A stretch of 42,748 nt of DNA from Moraxella oculi. GTDB lineage: Bacteria; Pseudomonadota; Gammaproteobacteria; Pseudomonadales; Moraxellaceae. The DNA lies in the NCBI RefSeq assembly GCF_023336735.1, contig NZ_JAMBAQ010000015.1:1-42748 (forward strand), in the 5' to 3' direction. The notes below the pieces were generated by a model. It had not been told where the DNA came from. It saw only the letters and a list, made by a program, of their open reading frames with translations, and ran no database searches. The translations under genes were made by a program, and so were the position numbers. Positions 16,318 through 26,047 of the stretch are shown here, in pieces; within the stretch, counting starts at the first letter, position 1, and the number at the start of each line of letters is the position of its first letter.

Positions 16318-17958
16318 ATGATCATTTTAAGATATGCGACATCTGCACTGGCCATCAGCATGGCAATCGCCTTGGCGGGTTGTGGAAATAACTCAACACA
16401 AGACGCCCAATCAAGCAACCAAACCAAAAAATCAGCCTCAAGCAAGCAGGATAAGACCACACTGACCATTAATAATGGGGCGGAGATCAGTTCCCTTGAT
16501 CCGCATAAGACAGGTGGTGTGCCAGAATCATCGGTGGCTCGTCAACAATTTGTAGGATTGACCACGACAGATGCTGATGGTAAGTTGATTGCTGGCATGG
16601 CTGAAAGCTGGGAAAGTGATGATGATGTTACTTGGACATTTAAGTTGAGAGATGCGAAATGGTCGAATGGCGACCCTGTAACGGCACACGACTTCGTGTT
16701 CAGTTTTCAGCGTATGGTAGATCCAAAAACTGCCGCTAATTTTGCCAATTTTATTGCAGATGCCAAAGTGCTTAATGCCAATGCAATCATTGAGGGCAAG
16801 CTACCACCGCAACAGGTGGGTGTGATGGCGATTGATGACAAAACGCTAAAAATTACCTTGTCTGAGCCTGTGCCGTATTTTCCACAGATGCTTGCTTATA
16901 CTGCCATGCGTCCTGTGCCAAGAAAAGTGGTGGAAATGCTGGGTGATGCTTGGGCAAAGCCAGGAAACATTGTGGTTAATGGTCCATACATTCTAAAAGA
17001 TTGGCGTGTGGGCGAAAAAATGGTTTTCGCTAAGAACCCACATTATTATGATGCAAAGAATGTCGCCATTGAAAATTTGATACTTCTACCGATTGACAGC
17101 GGTCCAACGGATTTTTCACGCTATCAAGCAGGCGAGATTGACATCACCTTTACTGATGTGCCAAGTGATGTACTGGTATCAGCAAACAAAGATGAAGTGA
17201 AAACTTCACCATCCTTTTGCTCATATTATTACGAAATGAATGTCAATAAACCGCCATTTGACGATGTGCGTGTGCGTCGTGCAATGACTTTGGCACTGGA
17301 TCGAGACACCATCGCCAACAAAGTTGCTGGCCGTGGCGAAATCCCATCCTACCAAATGACACCAGTGGTGGTCTCAACTAACCCAAAATATACTCCAGAA
17401 TGGCAAAAGCTTGATCAATCAGCACGCATCGCCGAAGCAAAAAGATTGCTGAACGAGGCGGGCTATGATGAATCAAACCCACTAAAATTTGAATTGCTAT
17501 ATAATACCAGTGAGAATCATAAAAAAGTCGCTGTTGCGGCACAGTCATTATGGCAAGAAGCACTTGGTTTTGTTAAGGTTACTTTGGTGAATCAAGAATG
17601 GAAAGCGTATTTGGCAAGTCGTCGCAATCATGAACACCAGATGGCTCGTGCTGCTTGGTGCGGCGATTATGATGACCCTGCGACTTTTTTAAATGTCATG
17701 CGTACAGAAGGCACGGGTAACTATGGCAATTATTCTAATAAAACTTATGATGCTCTTTTAAAGACTTCCTTGACCAAGTCAAACGATGCTGAGCGTGCGA
17801 AAGTTTATCATGAGCTAGAAGCCATTTTGGATAAAGATGTGCCAAATGTTTGGGTGTACTATCAAGTAAACGCTCGTGTGGTCAAGCCCTATGTTAATGG
17901 TTATTCAACCCAAGATGCTTTGGGCAATTGGCAGGCTAAGTACTGGTCCATTAAATAA
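16318..17958 (+). CDS. Peptide ABC transporter substrate-binding lipoprotein (OppA-like)
   Basis: The product, about 546 residues, is a family-5 (SBP_bac_5) extracytoplasmic binding protein. It has a lipoprotein signal with lipobox LAGC, then the typical NGAEISSLDPHKTGG, FKLRDAKWSNGDPVTAHDFV and ALDRDTIANKV segments. This resembles OppA/MppA, which bind oligopeptides. ATG 16318 is chosen over ATG 16312 because AAAAGG ends at 16311, six bases before 16318 and touching 16312. No permease or ATPase gene is beside it, so it must share a transporter encoded elsewhere. It has its own terminator. The ligand is inferred from family only. Confidence 0.9.
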   Translation: MIILRYATSALAISMAIALAGCGNNSTQDAQSSNQTKKSASSKQDKTTLTINNGAEISSLDPHKTGGVPESSVARQQFVGLTTTDADGKLIAGMAESWESDDDVTWTFKLRDAKWSNGDPVTAHDFVFSFQRMVDPKTAANFANFIADAKVLNANAIIEGKLPPQQVGVMAIDDKTLKITLSEPVPYFPQMLAYTAMRPVPRKVVEMLGDAWAKPGNIVVNGPYILKDWRVGEKMVFAKNPHYYDAKNVAIENLILLPIDSGPTDFSRYQAGEIDITFTDVPSDVLVSANKDEVKTSPSFCSYYYEMNVNKPPFDDVRVRRAMTLALDRDTIANKVAGRGEIPSYQMTPVVVSTNPKYTPEWQKLDQSARIAEAKRLLNEAGYDESNPLKFELLYNTSENHKKVAVAAQSLWQEALGFVKVTLVNQEWKAYLASRRNHEHQMARAAWCGDYDDPATFLNVMRTEGTGNYGNYSNKTYDALLKTSLTKSNDAERAKVYHELEAILDKDVPNVWVYYQVNARVVKPYVNGYSTQDALGNWQAKYWSIK

Positions 17959-17989
17959 TCGTCAACGATTCCATACTGACCGAGCGTCA

Positions 17990-18023
17990 AAAAAAAAGAC
18001 TGAGCGATGGCTTAGTCTTTTTT
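17990..18023 (+). terminator. Terminator after the OppA-like gene
   Basis: AAAAAAAGACTGAGC pairs with GCTTAGTCTTTTTTT around a GATG loop, with a T-rich end. It lies 31 bases after the stop. Confidence 0.85.
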
Positions 18024-18142
18024 GATGAGGGCATGATAAAAGGCTGTGTCCGTTCATCTTTGATGAGGGGTTTATTAAGAGGAGTGTGTTGGCATGCCAC
18101 TTGACAAAATTGTATTGCTCATTGCTAATTAGGAGAATTTTT

Positions 18143-19054
18143 GTGAACACGCTTTTCAAACCGCCCATGATGGAGGGAGTGTCTCCAAGTAAGATTTATT
18201 TGGAAAAATTTTGTGATAAGGCAAAAACACCTGCTTTGATTTTTGATTTTTTTTGTCAAAAATTCCCCCACATCACCATTGATGAGTGGCAAAGGCGATT
18301 TGATGAGGGATTGGTTTTTTGGGATGATGGCATGCCTGTTCGTGCTGATGAGCCTTATGTGCATGGGCGAAGTGTTTACTATTATCGATTTTTGGCGAGT
18401 GAGGTTGTTGTACCATTTGAGCATGAAGTCATCTTTGAAAATCAAGAATTCATGGTGGTTGATAAGCCACATTTTTTGACAGTAACCCCTAGTGGCGACT
18501 ATGTCAAGCAAACGCTATTAACTCGACTAAAACACCAAACCAACAATCCAGATCTATCTCCCATACATCGACTTGACAAGGAAACGGCAGGGCTGATTTT
18601 AATCAGTAAAAATCCGAAAACTCGTAGCCTTTATCAGTCATTATTCCACACTCAAGACATCAAAAAAATTTATCACGCCATCGCCCCCATCAATCATGAG
18701 TTGACATTTCCGTTGGATTTACATTTACATCTGACAAGAGGCGATCCGTTTTATATCATGCAAGTAAAGAGTGAAAAACCCAACTCACACACACGCATGA
18801 CCTTAATCAAAACGCAAGGCGATTGGGCGAAATATGAGCTAGAGCCTAGTACGGGAAAATTGCATCAATTGCGTGTTCATTTAAATCATTTGGGCATTGC
18901 TATTAAAAACGACCCTTATTATCCTTGCGTGCGGCATAAAGCGACAAATGATTTTACCTTGCCATTGCAGCTGTTGGCATATTCCCTGTGTTTCATAGAC
19001 CCGATGACTGGGCGTGAATGCTTTTTCTCATCTAACAGAACGCTTGAATTTTGA
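18143..19054 (+). CDS. RluA-family pseudouridine synthase
   Basis: The product, about 303 residues, has the RluA-family catalytic motif HRLDKETAGLILISK, in which the Asp is the nucleophile, plus VVDKPHFLTVTPSG, THTRMTLI-type spacing and GKLHQLRVHLNHLGIAI, all typical of enzymes that isomerise uridine in rRNA or tRNA. The target is not defined. GTG 18143 is chosen because AGGAG at 18131-18135 is seven bases upstream; the upstream extension to 18086 has no ribosome-binding site. It is a single gene. Confidence 0.87.
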   Translation: MNTLFKPPMMEGVSPSKIYLEKFCDKAKTPALIFDFFCQKFPHITIDEWQRRFDEGLVFWDDGMPVRADEPYVHGRSVYYYRFLASEVVVPFEHEVIFENQEFMVVDKPHFLTVTPSGDYVKQTLLTRLKHQTNNPDLSPIHRLDKETAGLILISKNPKTRSLYQSLFHTQDIKKIYHAIAPINHELTFPLDLHLHLTRGDPFYIMQVKSEKPNSHTRMTLIKTQGDWAKYELEPSTGKLHQLRVHLNHLGIAIKNDPYYPCVRHKATNDFTLPLQLLAYSLCFIDPMTGRECFFSSNRTLEF

Positions 19055-19159
19055 TGATGGGTTTTTGTGAGATGGTAAGATTGGATTTATTTTAGGCACT
19101 TGTATCTTTAAAATTATTATTTATAATAATTGATACATACATCATTAGGAACGATCGTC

Positions 19160-20074
19160 GTGAGTACCACGCTGCGACAATTGCGTGCTTTTGTGTTGGT
19201 CGCTGAACAAAGCAGCTTTACCAAAGCGGCAGAGACTTTATGCTTAACTCAATCTGCACTAAGCGGACAAATTAAAGAATTTGAGCAAACTTTAGATGTT
19301 AAACTGTTTGATCGGACAACCAGAAAGCTGCATTTGTCCGATGCAGGCATGCGATTATTGCCACAGGCTCGCCGTGTACTCAACGAAATGTCGGTGCTTA
19401 ATGAAAAGGTTGCCAATCTTAAATCCCTGCATCAAGGACATGTACGCTTGGCGGTATCACAGCAGCTTTCCGCCTCAACCATGCCAAAGTTCATTGCCAA
19501 ATTCTGTGAACGCCATCCGCACATTCAAGTAACACTGACGGATTGCTCTGTTGATGATGTGGTGAATTCTATTGAGAATCTGGAGGCGGATCTGGGCATT
19601 GCACCTGAACGCACCTACTCAGATGACTTGCAGACCGACACTCTGTTTTGCTCGCCTTTTTATTTGGTGTTACCAAAGACGCATCCTTTTGCCAACAAAG
19701 AGGTGGTGCGTTGGTCTGATTTATTAAATGAACGACTGATCACACTCAACGGCCCCTTTATCAAATCCTTACAAAATGAGTTGCCAGCACCGATTTCCAG
19801 TCGCATTTTTAATCCTGATTTTAAAATTAATTTTCTATCAACGGCGTTGGGCATGACCAGAATGGGTCTTGGGGTAACCATTTGCTTGCTGTATGCGGCG
19901 GAGTGGGTGGAATTGTATGGGCTTGTGATGCGACCGATTGCTGAGCCTGTGGTGGAGCGAAATTTCTTACTTTATACGCACAAAAATCGCTCACTATCGC
20001 CAGCTGCACTCGCTTTTAAAACATTTTTGATTGATAATGCACACGAATTTTTGGTCAGTAGTCCTACAGATTGA
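19160..20074 (+). CDS. LysR-type transcriptional regulator
   Basis: The product, about 304 residues, has an N-terminal winged-helix domain (LRQLRAFVLVAEQSSFTKAAETL, split here as LRQLRAFVLVAEQ and SSFTKAAETL, then TQSALSGQIKEFE) and a LysR substrate-binding domain with HVRLAVSQQLSASTMPK. GTG 19160 is preferred to the TTG at 19130 because AGGA (19147-19150) lies nine bases upstream. It is followed by an aminotransferase gene on the same strand, 131 bases away; LysR genes more often diverge from their targets. Effector and targets cannot be told. Confidence 0.88.
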   Translation: MSTTLRQLRAFVLVAEQSSFTKAAETLCLTQSALSGQIKEFEQTLDVKLFDRTTRKLHLSDAGMRLLPQARRVLNEMSVLNEKVANLKSLHQGHVRLAVSQQLSASTMPKFIAKFCERHPHIQVTLTDCSVDDVVNSIENLEADLGIAPERTYSDDLQTDTLFCSPFYLVLPKTHPFANKEVVRWSDLLNERLITLNGPFIKSLQNELPAPISSRIFNPDFKINFLSTALGMTRMGLGVTICLLYAAEWVELYGLVMRPIAEPVVERNFLLYTHKNRSLSPAALAFKTFLIDNAHEFLVSSPTD

Positions 20075-20205
20075 TATTTGGTTACATTTCGCATTGTTGA
20101 ATTGAAAAAATTATCTGCACAAGGGGAATGATTTCCGCTATACTGTGCTGGTTAAAGATTGGTCAAAAAGCTTTTTAGCTGGTTTTTTATAAAAGGAAAA
20201 ATGAT

Positions 20206-21402
20206 ATGTTTCAACATGTTGAGCAGTATGCAGGCGACCCAATTCTGGGTTTGATGGATAAATTTGCCAATGACTCACGCAATGACATTAAAGTAAATTT
20301 GGGTGTGGGGGTGTATTATACCGAAGATGGCAAGCTGCCAGTGTTAGAATGTGTGAAAGCCGCCGAAGCACAAATCGCCAATCCACCACGCCCTCGTGGT
20401 TATTTGCCGATGGACGGTTTGAAAGGTTATCAGCAAGCCTGCCAAAATCTATTGCTAGGTAAAGACAGTCAAGCGGTGGTTGAAGGGCGTGTGGCGACAA
20501 TCGCTACTTTGGGTGGATCTGGAGCACTCAAAATTGGCGCAGAATTCATTCATCAGTGGTTCCCAGCTGCCAAATGCTATGTGTCAAACCCAACTTGGGG
20601 TAATCATATCAGCATCTTTGAGGGCTCGGGGATCGAAGTGGGCAAATACCCATACTATGATGCTGCTACGATTGGCGTTAAGTTTGATGAAATGTGCGAG
20701 TTTTTCAAAACTTTGAATGAAAATGATGTGGTGTTGTTGCACCCATGCTGCCACAACCCAACAGGGGTTGATTTGAGTGATGAGCAATGGGATATCGTGC
20801 TGGACATCATCAAAGACAAAAAACTCATTCCTTTCATGGACATTGCGTATCAAGGCTTTGGCGAGAACATGGAAAGCGATGCTCATGCGATTCGCCGTGC
20901 TGTCGAGTTAGGCTTGCCAGTATTCATCTCAAATTCATTTTCAAAGAATCTGTCGCTTTATGGTGAGCGTGTCGGCGGTCTGTCTGTCGTTGCACCATCA
21001 CAAGATGAAGCTTGTCGTGTGCTTGGTCAGTTAAAATCCACCGTGCGTCGTATTTACTCTAGCCCGCCAGCACATGGCGGTGCGGTGGTGGATACCGTGA
21101 TGAATGATGAGGTGTTATTTGAGCAGTGGTTGGGCGAGGTGTATGAAATGCGTGATCGCATTCGTGACATGCGTCAAAAACTACACGATCTGCTCAGTGC
21201 CAAATTACCAGAGCGTGATTTTAGCTATTTCATTAAGCAGCGTGGCATGTTTAGCTTTACTGGCTTGACTACTGAGCAAGTGGTACGCTTGCGTGAAGAG
21301 TTTGCGGTGTATATGGTGGAAAATGGTCGCATGTGCATTGCAGGCTTGAATAATAAAAACATTGAATATGTCGCCAATGCCATGGCGGAAGTGTTGAAGT
21401 GA
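20206..21402 (+). CDS. tyrB: Aromatic/aspartate aminotransferase (class I, PLP)
   Basis: The 398-residue product is a class I aminotransferase of the AspC/TyrB subgroup, which moves amino groups between aspartate or aromatic amino acids and 2-oxoglutarate. The PLP lysine is Lys247 in SNSFSKNLSLYGERVG, and CCHNPTGVD, DIAYQGFG and GMFSF near the C terminus are characteristic. The start MFQHVEQYAGDPILGLMDKF matches the family well. TyrB and AspC cannot be separated by eye, so the symbol is tentative. AAAGGA precedes ATG 20206, and a terminator follows. Confidence 0.88.
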   Translation: MFQHVEQYAGDPILGLMDKFANDSRNDIKVNLGVGVYYTEDGKLPVLECVKAAEAQIANPPRPRGYLPMDGLKGYQQACQNLLLGKDSQAVVEGRVATIATLGGSGALKIGAEFIHQWFPAAKCYVSNPTWGNHISIFEGSGIEVGKYPYYDAATIGVKFDEMCEFFKTLNENDVVLLHPCCHNPTGVDLSDEQWDIVLDIIKDKKLIPFMDIAYQGFGENMESDAHAIRRAVELGLPVFISNSFSKNLSLYGERVGGLSVVAPSQDEACRVLGQLKSTVRRIYSSPPAHGGAVVDTVMNDEVLFEQWLGEVYEMRDRIRDMRQKLHDLLSAKLPERDFSYFIKQRGMFSFTGLTTEQVVRLREEFAVYMVENGRMCIAGLNNKNIEYVANAMAEVLK

Positions 21403-21442
21403 TGTGTTGACTGTCTTATCAGAAAGCCTCTTAATTTGAACC

Positions 21443-21481
21443 ACGCCCCAAAAGTTACTCTGCTGAACTTTGGGGTGTTTT
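21443..21481 (+). terminator. Terminator of the aminotransferase gene
   Basis: ACGCCCCAAAAGTT (21443-21456) pairs with AACTTTGGGGTGTTTT (21466-21481), one base offset. It starts 41 bases after the stop. Confidence 0.85.
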
Positions 21482-21745
21482 AATGCAAAAGTCATTGGAC
21501 TTTAAGCTGTCTGCAAGAACCAATATTAGATACTTAAGATCAAATCAAAAGCTGTTGGTGTTGACCGGATATAATCATGGCAGAAGCCTTGATGGGTGAT
21601 TGAGGTAGCGATGCATGTTTTTGTGTCTAAGGTTGGCATGGTCTGATGCCAGCCATTCTCAATGATGCCATCACCATTTTGCTGTTAGGTGTCTGCGTTT
21701 TACGATGAAGCACCGTTTATCATCTTCACAATCGCATCTTTCAAT
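21482..21745. other. Intergenic region between converging genes
   Basis: No gene is seen. One short perfect hairpin (TGGCAT 21634-21639 with ATGCCA 21646-21651) is present without a T-run. Confidence 0.5.
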
Positions 21746-21775
21746 AGAAAAACCACCCAGATCTTAGGGTGGTTT
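21746..21775 (-). terminator. Terminator of pepA
   Basis: AAACCACCC (21750-21758) pairs with GGGTGGTTT (21767-21775). On the minus strand it is followed by TTCTATT. It lies about 30 bases beyond the pepA stop. Confidence 0.8.
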
Positions 21776-21805
21776 ATTGAGTGTGCTATGGATTAAAAAA
21801 GATGG

Positions 21806-23302
21806 TTAAGATGCTTGTGCTTTTAAGAATTGTACCAACATCGGTACAGGACGACCAGTAGCACCTTTATTTGCACCGCTGATTGATGCTGTGCCTGCGA
21901 TATCCAGATGTGCCCATGCTTGACCTTCTTTGATGAAATGCTTTAAGAAGCACGCTGCTGTGATGGAGCCGCCTTCTCGGCTACCAACATTTGGAAGGTC
22001 GGCAAAATTTGATTTAAGCTGTGCGGCGTACTCATCATCAAGTGGCATTTGCCATAGCAGGTCGTTGGTGTATTCGCCAGCAGTTTCTAGGGCAAATAGC
22101 GTATCTTCATCATTGCTATACACAGCCGAGCGTACTGAACCTAGTGCAATGACACAGGCACCCGTCAAAGTAGCCGCATCAATGATGGTTCGAGGCTGAT
22201 AGTTGTCTTGGACATAGCATAAAGCATCACACAGAACCAAACGACCTTCTGCATCAGTATTCAAAATCTCTACGCTGGTGCCATCCATTGCTGTAACAAT
22301 ATCGCCAGGGCGTGTCGCCTTGCCAGAAGGCATGTTTTCAGCAGCAGCAATGACGGTAACGAGATCAATCTCAATGCCTGCTTCACAGATGGCCTTAGTG
22401 GTGCCTAACATGGCTGCTGCACCACCCATGTCAAATTTCATCTCATCCATGCCAGCACTTGGTTTTAGTGAGATGCCACCTGTGTCAAAAGTAATGCCTT
22501 TGCCCACCAGTGCGATGGGTTGATTGAGTTTGGATTTTTTGGTCTTTTTGGTTTTGCCAAAGTATTCTAGAATGATCAGTTTGCCTTCTTCTGCTGAACC
22601 TTTTGAAACAGACATGAAGCAGCCCATGCCAAGTTTTGTCATTTCCTTTTCGCCAAGCACAGTCAGTTCAACCTTATCGCCATACTCTTTGGCAAGCTTT
22701 TTAGCTTCTTTGGCAAGAGTGCTGGGATTTAAGATGTTAGGAGCTTCATTCGCCAAATCTCGTGCAAAAGACTGACCTTTGAAAGTTGCTTTTGTCAGAC
22801 TTAAAGCTGCCTCATACTCTACCAAACTGTCTTTATGATTGACAAAATGTACCGCTTTCAAGGCATCTGATTCTGATTTTTTAGAAAAGTGTCGGTCAAA
22901 ACGATAACTGGCATTTAGTAGTGCAAGGGCGAACTGTGAGAAATGCTTTTGGCAGATGGCATCACCCCAATTGATGAAAGCTGTTGTGTGATTTTTGATG
23001 GATTTATAGGTGGCTGCTCCAAGTTTTTGGATATTGCCTGCCAACTTTTCCAATTTACCTGCACCAATGACTGTGATGCCGCTGCCATCAATATCCAGTC
23101 CATAATCACTAATGCTGGCACACAGCTCACCGCTAAAGCTTGATTTGGCGATCAATCGTTCAGCACGCTTGGCGTGTTCGCCAGAGACATTGCCTAAAAG
23201 ATTGCCGTTGCTGTCAGCAAAAAAAACAAGTTGGGGAGCTGGGGTGTTTTTGGTTGGTTTTTTTAAAGTTAATTTTGAATGAACTTGGGTGGTAAATGTC
23301 AT
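21806..23302 (-). CDS. pepA: Leucyl aminopeptidase PepA (M17)
   Basis: PepA is a two-metal cytosolic aminopeptidase that removes N-terminal residues from peptides. The 498-residue product has the metal ligands Lys268, Asp273, Asp291, Asp350 and Glu352 and the catalytic Arg354, in GKGITFDTGGISLKPS, MKFDMGGAAA and NTDAEGRLVLCDAL. Each is two residues before its E. coli PepA counterpart. E. coli PepA also acts as a DNA-binding protein; that role cannot be judged here. It is divergent from lptF, as in E. coli. Confidence 0.96.
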   Translation of the reverse strand: MTFTTQVHSKLTLKKPTKNTPAPQLVFFADSNGNLLGNVSGEHAKRAERLIAKSSFSGELCASISDYGLDIDGSGITVIGAGKLEKLAGNIQKLGAATYKSIKNHTTAFINWGDAICQKHFSQFALALLNASYRFDRHFSKKSESDALKAVHFVNHKDSLVEYEAALSLTKATFKGQSFARDLANEAPNILNPSTLAKEAKKLAKEYGDKVELTVLGEKEMTKLGMGCFMSVSKGSAEEGKLIILEYFGKTKKTKKSKLNQPIALVGKGITFDTGGISLKPSAGMDEMKFDMGGAAAMLGTTKAICEAGIEIDLVTVIAAAENMPSGKATRPGDIVTAMDGTSVEILNTDAEGRLVLCDALCYVQDNYQPRTIIDAATLTGACVIALGSVRSAVYSNDEDTLFALETAGEYTNDLLWQMPLDDEYAAQLKSNFADLPNVGSREGGSITAACFLKHFIKEGQAWAHLDIAGTASISGANKGATGRPVPMLVQFLKAQAS

Positions 23303-23531
23303 GGTTATTCCTTAAGTGTATTTATGACAATGATCAATGAGGTTGGCAAAATTTGCACATATTTAGTTTAACACATTTATTGAATTTTGTGTAAGAGACT
23401 GGTTGTAACTGATCTTGAATTAAAAATCCCTTGACTGCTTTTTGAAAAATTCTTGGGTCGGTGATTGACATATTCGGTTGCAAAAACCGATTGTCAACCA
23501 TCTAAAATTTAAGATTTTTGTCTTAAAGTTT

Positions 23532-23540
23532 TGATATAAT
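23532..23540 (+). promoter_or_regulatory. Extended -10 promoter of lptFG
   Basis: TGATATAAT (23532-23540) is a TGN-extended perfect -10, about 33 bases before the lptF start. No good -35 is seen. Confidence 0.5.
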
Positions 23541-23572
23541 GACCGATTAGTCTGCTTATTTTGGATAAATTC

Positions 23573-24796
23573 GTGATTTTACGCCGATACATCAATAAAG
23601 AAGTCGCCATAACCACTGCTGTGGTTTTGGGGTTTTTGGTGGTGATGCTGTTAGGCGGGCGTCTGATTCGTTATTTTGGCATGGCTGCAGAAGGTGGGTT
23701 GGATATCGGCGTGCTGTTTACGCTGATCGGCTATAATCTGCCTTATTTTTTAGAATTAATTTTTCCCCTGTCATTTTTTATTGGGTTGATGCTTGTCTTT
23801 GGCCGTTTCTATGAAGACCGTGAAATGGCGGTTTTAAATGCTAGTGGCATCAGTCGTGGTCGAGTGGCGAGAATGCTGCTGCCATTGGTCATCATGGCAT
23901 TTGTGGCACAATCATGCATCACAATCATAGGTAAGCCGTGGGGTGTGGCAAAAGCGACCAACATTTGGCAAGAACAATCGGTATTGGAAGTATTTGATTT
24001 CATCATACCAAAAAAATTTGTCAGTAGTGGAGATTACCATCTGTATGTAGGTGAAGTTGACGACAATAGGGAATATCTAAAAGATGTCATCGTCATTCAG
24101 ATGCCAAAAAATTCATCCATTCAGTCAATCAATGACATTGCAACACAGGATGCAGAGATTGCTAAAAAAGCACAAACGCTTGCCGAAAATGTGCCAAGTG
24201 AATTGTTGCGAGAACAAGATACCATCATTTATGCCAAGTCTGCCGTGCAGATACCAAGTAGTGATGGCGTGTTGCGGTTGGATTTGCATCAAGGTCGGCG
24301 TTATGAGGTGGATGCTGCCAGCAAGAAGTACAGTCAGATTGGTTTTGAGAACTACCGCATCTCATTGGCAGTAGGTCAAGCAAACGAACTAAAACCGATG
24401 AAAATTGAAGGGTGGGCGACAGGAGAGTTGTTGCAACATCTGCATAAACCTGCCAATGGGGTGACTCTTGCCGAGATTCGCGCCGAATTGGGCTACCGAA
24501 TGAGTCTACCATGGCTGATTGTGCTTGCGGTGATGCTGGCCCCTCCATTGGCACAGGTGCGACCAAGACAGGGTAGGTGGTTTAGGCTTATTCCTGCAAT
24601 TTTCATATTTGTGGCAAATGTGCTGATTTTGATTTCTCTAAAAGGCTTGGTTGCCAAAGGCAGACTTGGTGATTGGGCGTATCCTTTGGTGCTTGTTTTG
24701 CTGATGCTGTTTGCGATGTATGTCAATTACCATGCTCAATTGATGGCACGCTTAGCACTCAATCGCCAAAATGTTCGAAATGATGAACAAGGTTAG
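23573..24796 (+). CDS. lptF: LPS export permease LptF
   Basis: LptF and LptG form the inner-membrane part of the LptB2FG transporter that extracts lipopolysaccharide (here lipooligosaccharide) from the membrane. The product, 407 residues, has three N-terminal helices, a periplasmic beta-jellyroll domain at about 130-265, and three C-terminal helices; the ERP-like segment REMAVLNASGISRGRV is typical. GTG 23573 is chosen because the product then starts ILRRYINKEV like E. coli LptF and GGA lies seven bases upstream. The lptG start is directly after its stop. Confidence 0.92.
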   Translation: MILRRYINKEVAITTAVVLGFLVVMLLGGRLIRYFGMAAEGGLDIGVLFTLIGYNLPYFLELIFPLSFFIGLMLVFGRFYEDREMAVLNASGISRGRVARMLLPLVIMAFVAQSCITIIGKPWGVAKATNIWQEQSVLEVFDFIIPKKFVSSGDYHLYVGEVDDNREYLKDVIVIQMPKNSSIQSINDIATQDAEIAKKAQTLAENVPSELLREQDTIIYAKSAVQIPSSDGVLRLDLHQGRRYEVDAASKKYSQIGFENYRISLAVGQANELKPMKIEGWATGELLQHLHKPANGVTLAEIRAELGYRMSLPWLIVLAVMLAPPLAQVRPRQGRWFRLIPAIFIFVANVLILISLKGLVAKGRLGDWAYPLVLVLLMLFAMYVNYHAQLMARLALNRQNVRNDEQG

Positions 24797-25888
24797 ATGA
24801 TGAGATCCTATATTTTAGCACGCTATGTCATTCAAGCGGTATTTTGGGCAATGCTTGGGGCAGTTGTAGGGCTTTGGCTATTACAAATGGTGTTTGCGTA
24901 TTTAAGTGAACTTGAAAATATTAAGGAATCTTATACGCTGGTGGATGCACTTAAATTCATTGCATACCGATCGCCTTATTTTTTGGTGCAGTTCATTCCA
25001 ACAGGTGCTCTTTTGGGTACGGTAATTGGGCTTGGTTTGCTGGCAAATAACAGTGAATTGGTCAGCATGCAGGCATCAGGCGTGAGTAAGTCAGGTATCA
25101 TTGGTTGGGCGATGATGCCTGCAAGCCTATTTGTGGCAATCTCTTTAATAACCAGTCAGTTCGTTTTGCCGATAACCAACCAAAAAGCTGATGCTGTCAG
25201 CGTCGGTAAGCCCATCGATCGGCTGGCCTCTGTGAACGGCTATTGGTCTGTCAGTGAGCATGATGGCGTTCAAGACATCATCTATATCAGCTATGCCGAC
25301 AGTGAGGGTGGATTGGGCGAGGTCAAAAGCTATACGCTTCATGAGGGCAGTCTGATCGCTGCCATGCGTGCAGGTTCAGGCAGTCATACAAACGCCAAAA
25401 ATGACACTCGCTATACTTGGCAGTTGAATGATGTCAATGCCATTGATGTTGGTGTAAAAGGTGTGAGTCAAAATCGTGAACGCACCACAACCTTGACGCT
25501 ACCGATTGCACCCAGCGATGTGCATTTATTAACTCGCAAGCCTGATGACATGTCTTTAACAGATCTGTATGCTCACAGACAGCTGATGCGTCATCAAGGA
25601 GTACCCAGTTTGCGTCATGAACTTATCTTTTGGCAAAAACTACTGTCTCCCTTTGCGGTATTATCCTTAGTACTGGTGGCATCATCTTTTGTTTTTGGAT
25701 CGTTGCGTTCTCAAGGCTTAGGGCTTCGGATTGTTTTGGCTTTATTGACAGGGTTGTTGTTTAGCTACTTGACCGACTTGATGGGATTCATTGCGTTGGC
25801 AGCTAAGTTGTCGCCATTCATGATGTCGCTACTACCGATTGTCATCAGTGCGTTGGCAGGAATGTACTTATTACAAAGGCGTCGATAG
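24797..25888 (+). CDS. lptG: LPS export permease LptG
   Basis: LptG is the partner of LptF. The 363-residue product has the same layout of helices, periplasmic domain and helices, and SELVSMQASGVSKSGI is the coupling segment facing the ATPase LptB. The start immediately follows the lptF stop; a second ATG at 24800 is also possible and is better spaced from AAGG (24789-24792). lptB is not in the window. It converges with ompR over a shared terminator. Confidence 0.92.
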   Translation: MMRSYILARYVIQAVFWAMLGAVVGLWLLQMVFAYLSELENIKESYTLVDALKFIAYRSPYFLVQFIPTGALLGTVIGLGLLANNSELVSMQASGVSKSGIIGWAMMPASLFVAISLITSQFVLPITNQKADAVSVGKPIDRLASVNGYWSVSEHDGVQDIIYISYADSEGGLGEVKSYTLHEGSLIAAMRAGSGSHTNAKNDTRYTWQLNDVNAIDVGVKGVSQNRERTTTLTLPIAPSDVHLLTRKPDDMSLTDLYAHRQLMRHQGVPSLRHELIFWQKLLSPFAVLSLVLVASSFVFGSLRSQGLGLRIVLALLTGLLFSYLTDLMGFIALAAKLSPFMMSLLPIVISALAGMYLLQRRR

Positions 25889-26000
25889 GTACTTTGTGCA
25901 GAGTGTATGGTCGGTATTTGCTTGAGCGATTTGGTGCATCACCAAGTTTGGTTGCAGGCGTGTGCTGCATCATCATTAGGTTTGATTAAGATTAAGTCTG

Positions 26001-26028
26001 AAAAAAGCAGGTGGACGCCTGCTTTTTT
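26001..26028. terminator. Bidirectional terminator between lptG and ompR
   Basis: AAAAAAGCAGG (26001-26011) pairs perfectly with CCTGCTTTTTT (26018-26028) around TGGACG. T-runs on both strands serve both genes. Confidence 0.9.
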
Positions 26029-26047
26029 GTTCAGATTTGATGAACAT

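Noticed and set aside
23461-23500. TTGACA near 23465 as a promoter for lptF
   Set aside because: No -10 at the right spacing; the extended -10 at 23532-23540 is a better candidate.
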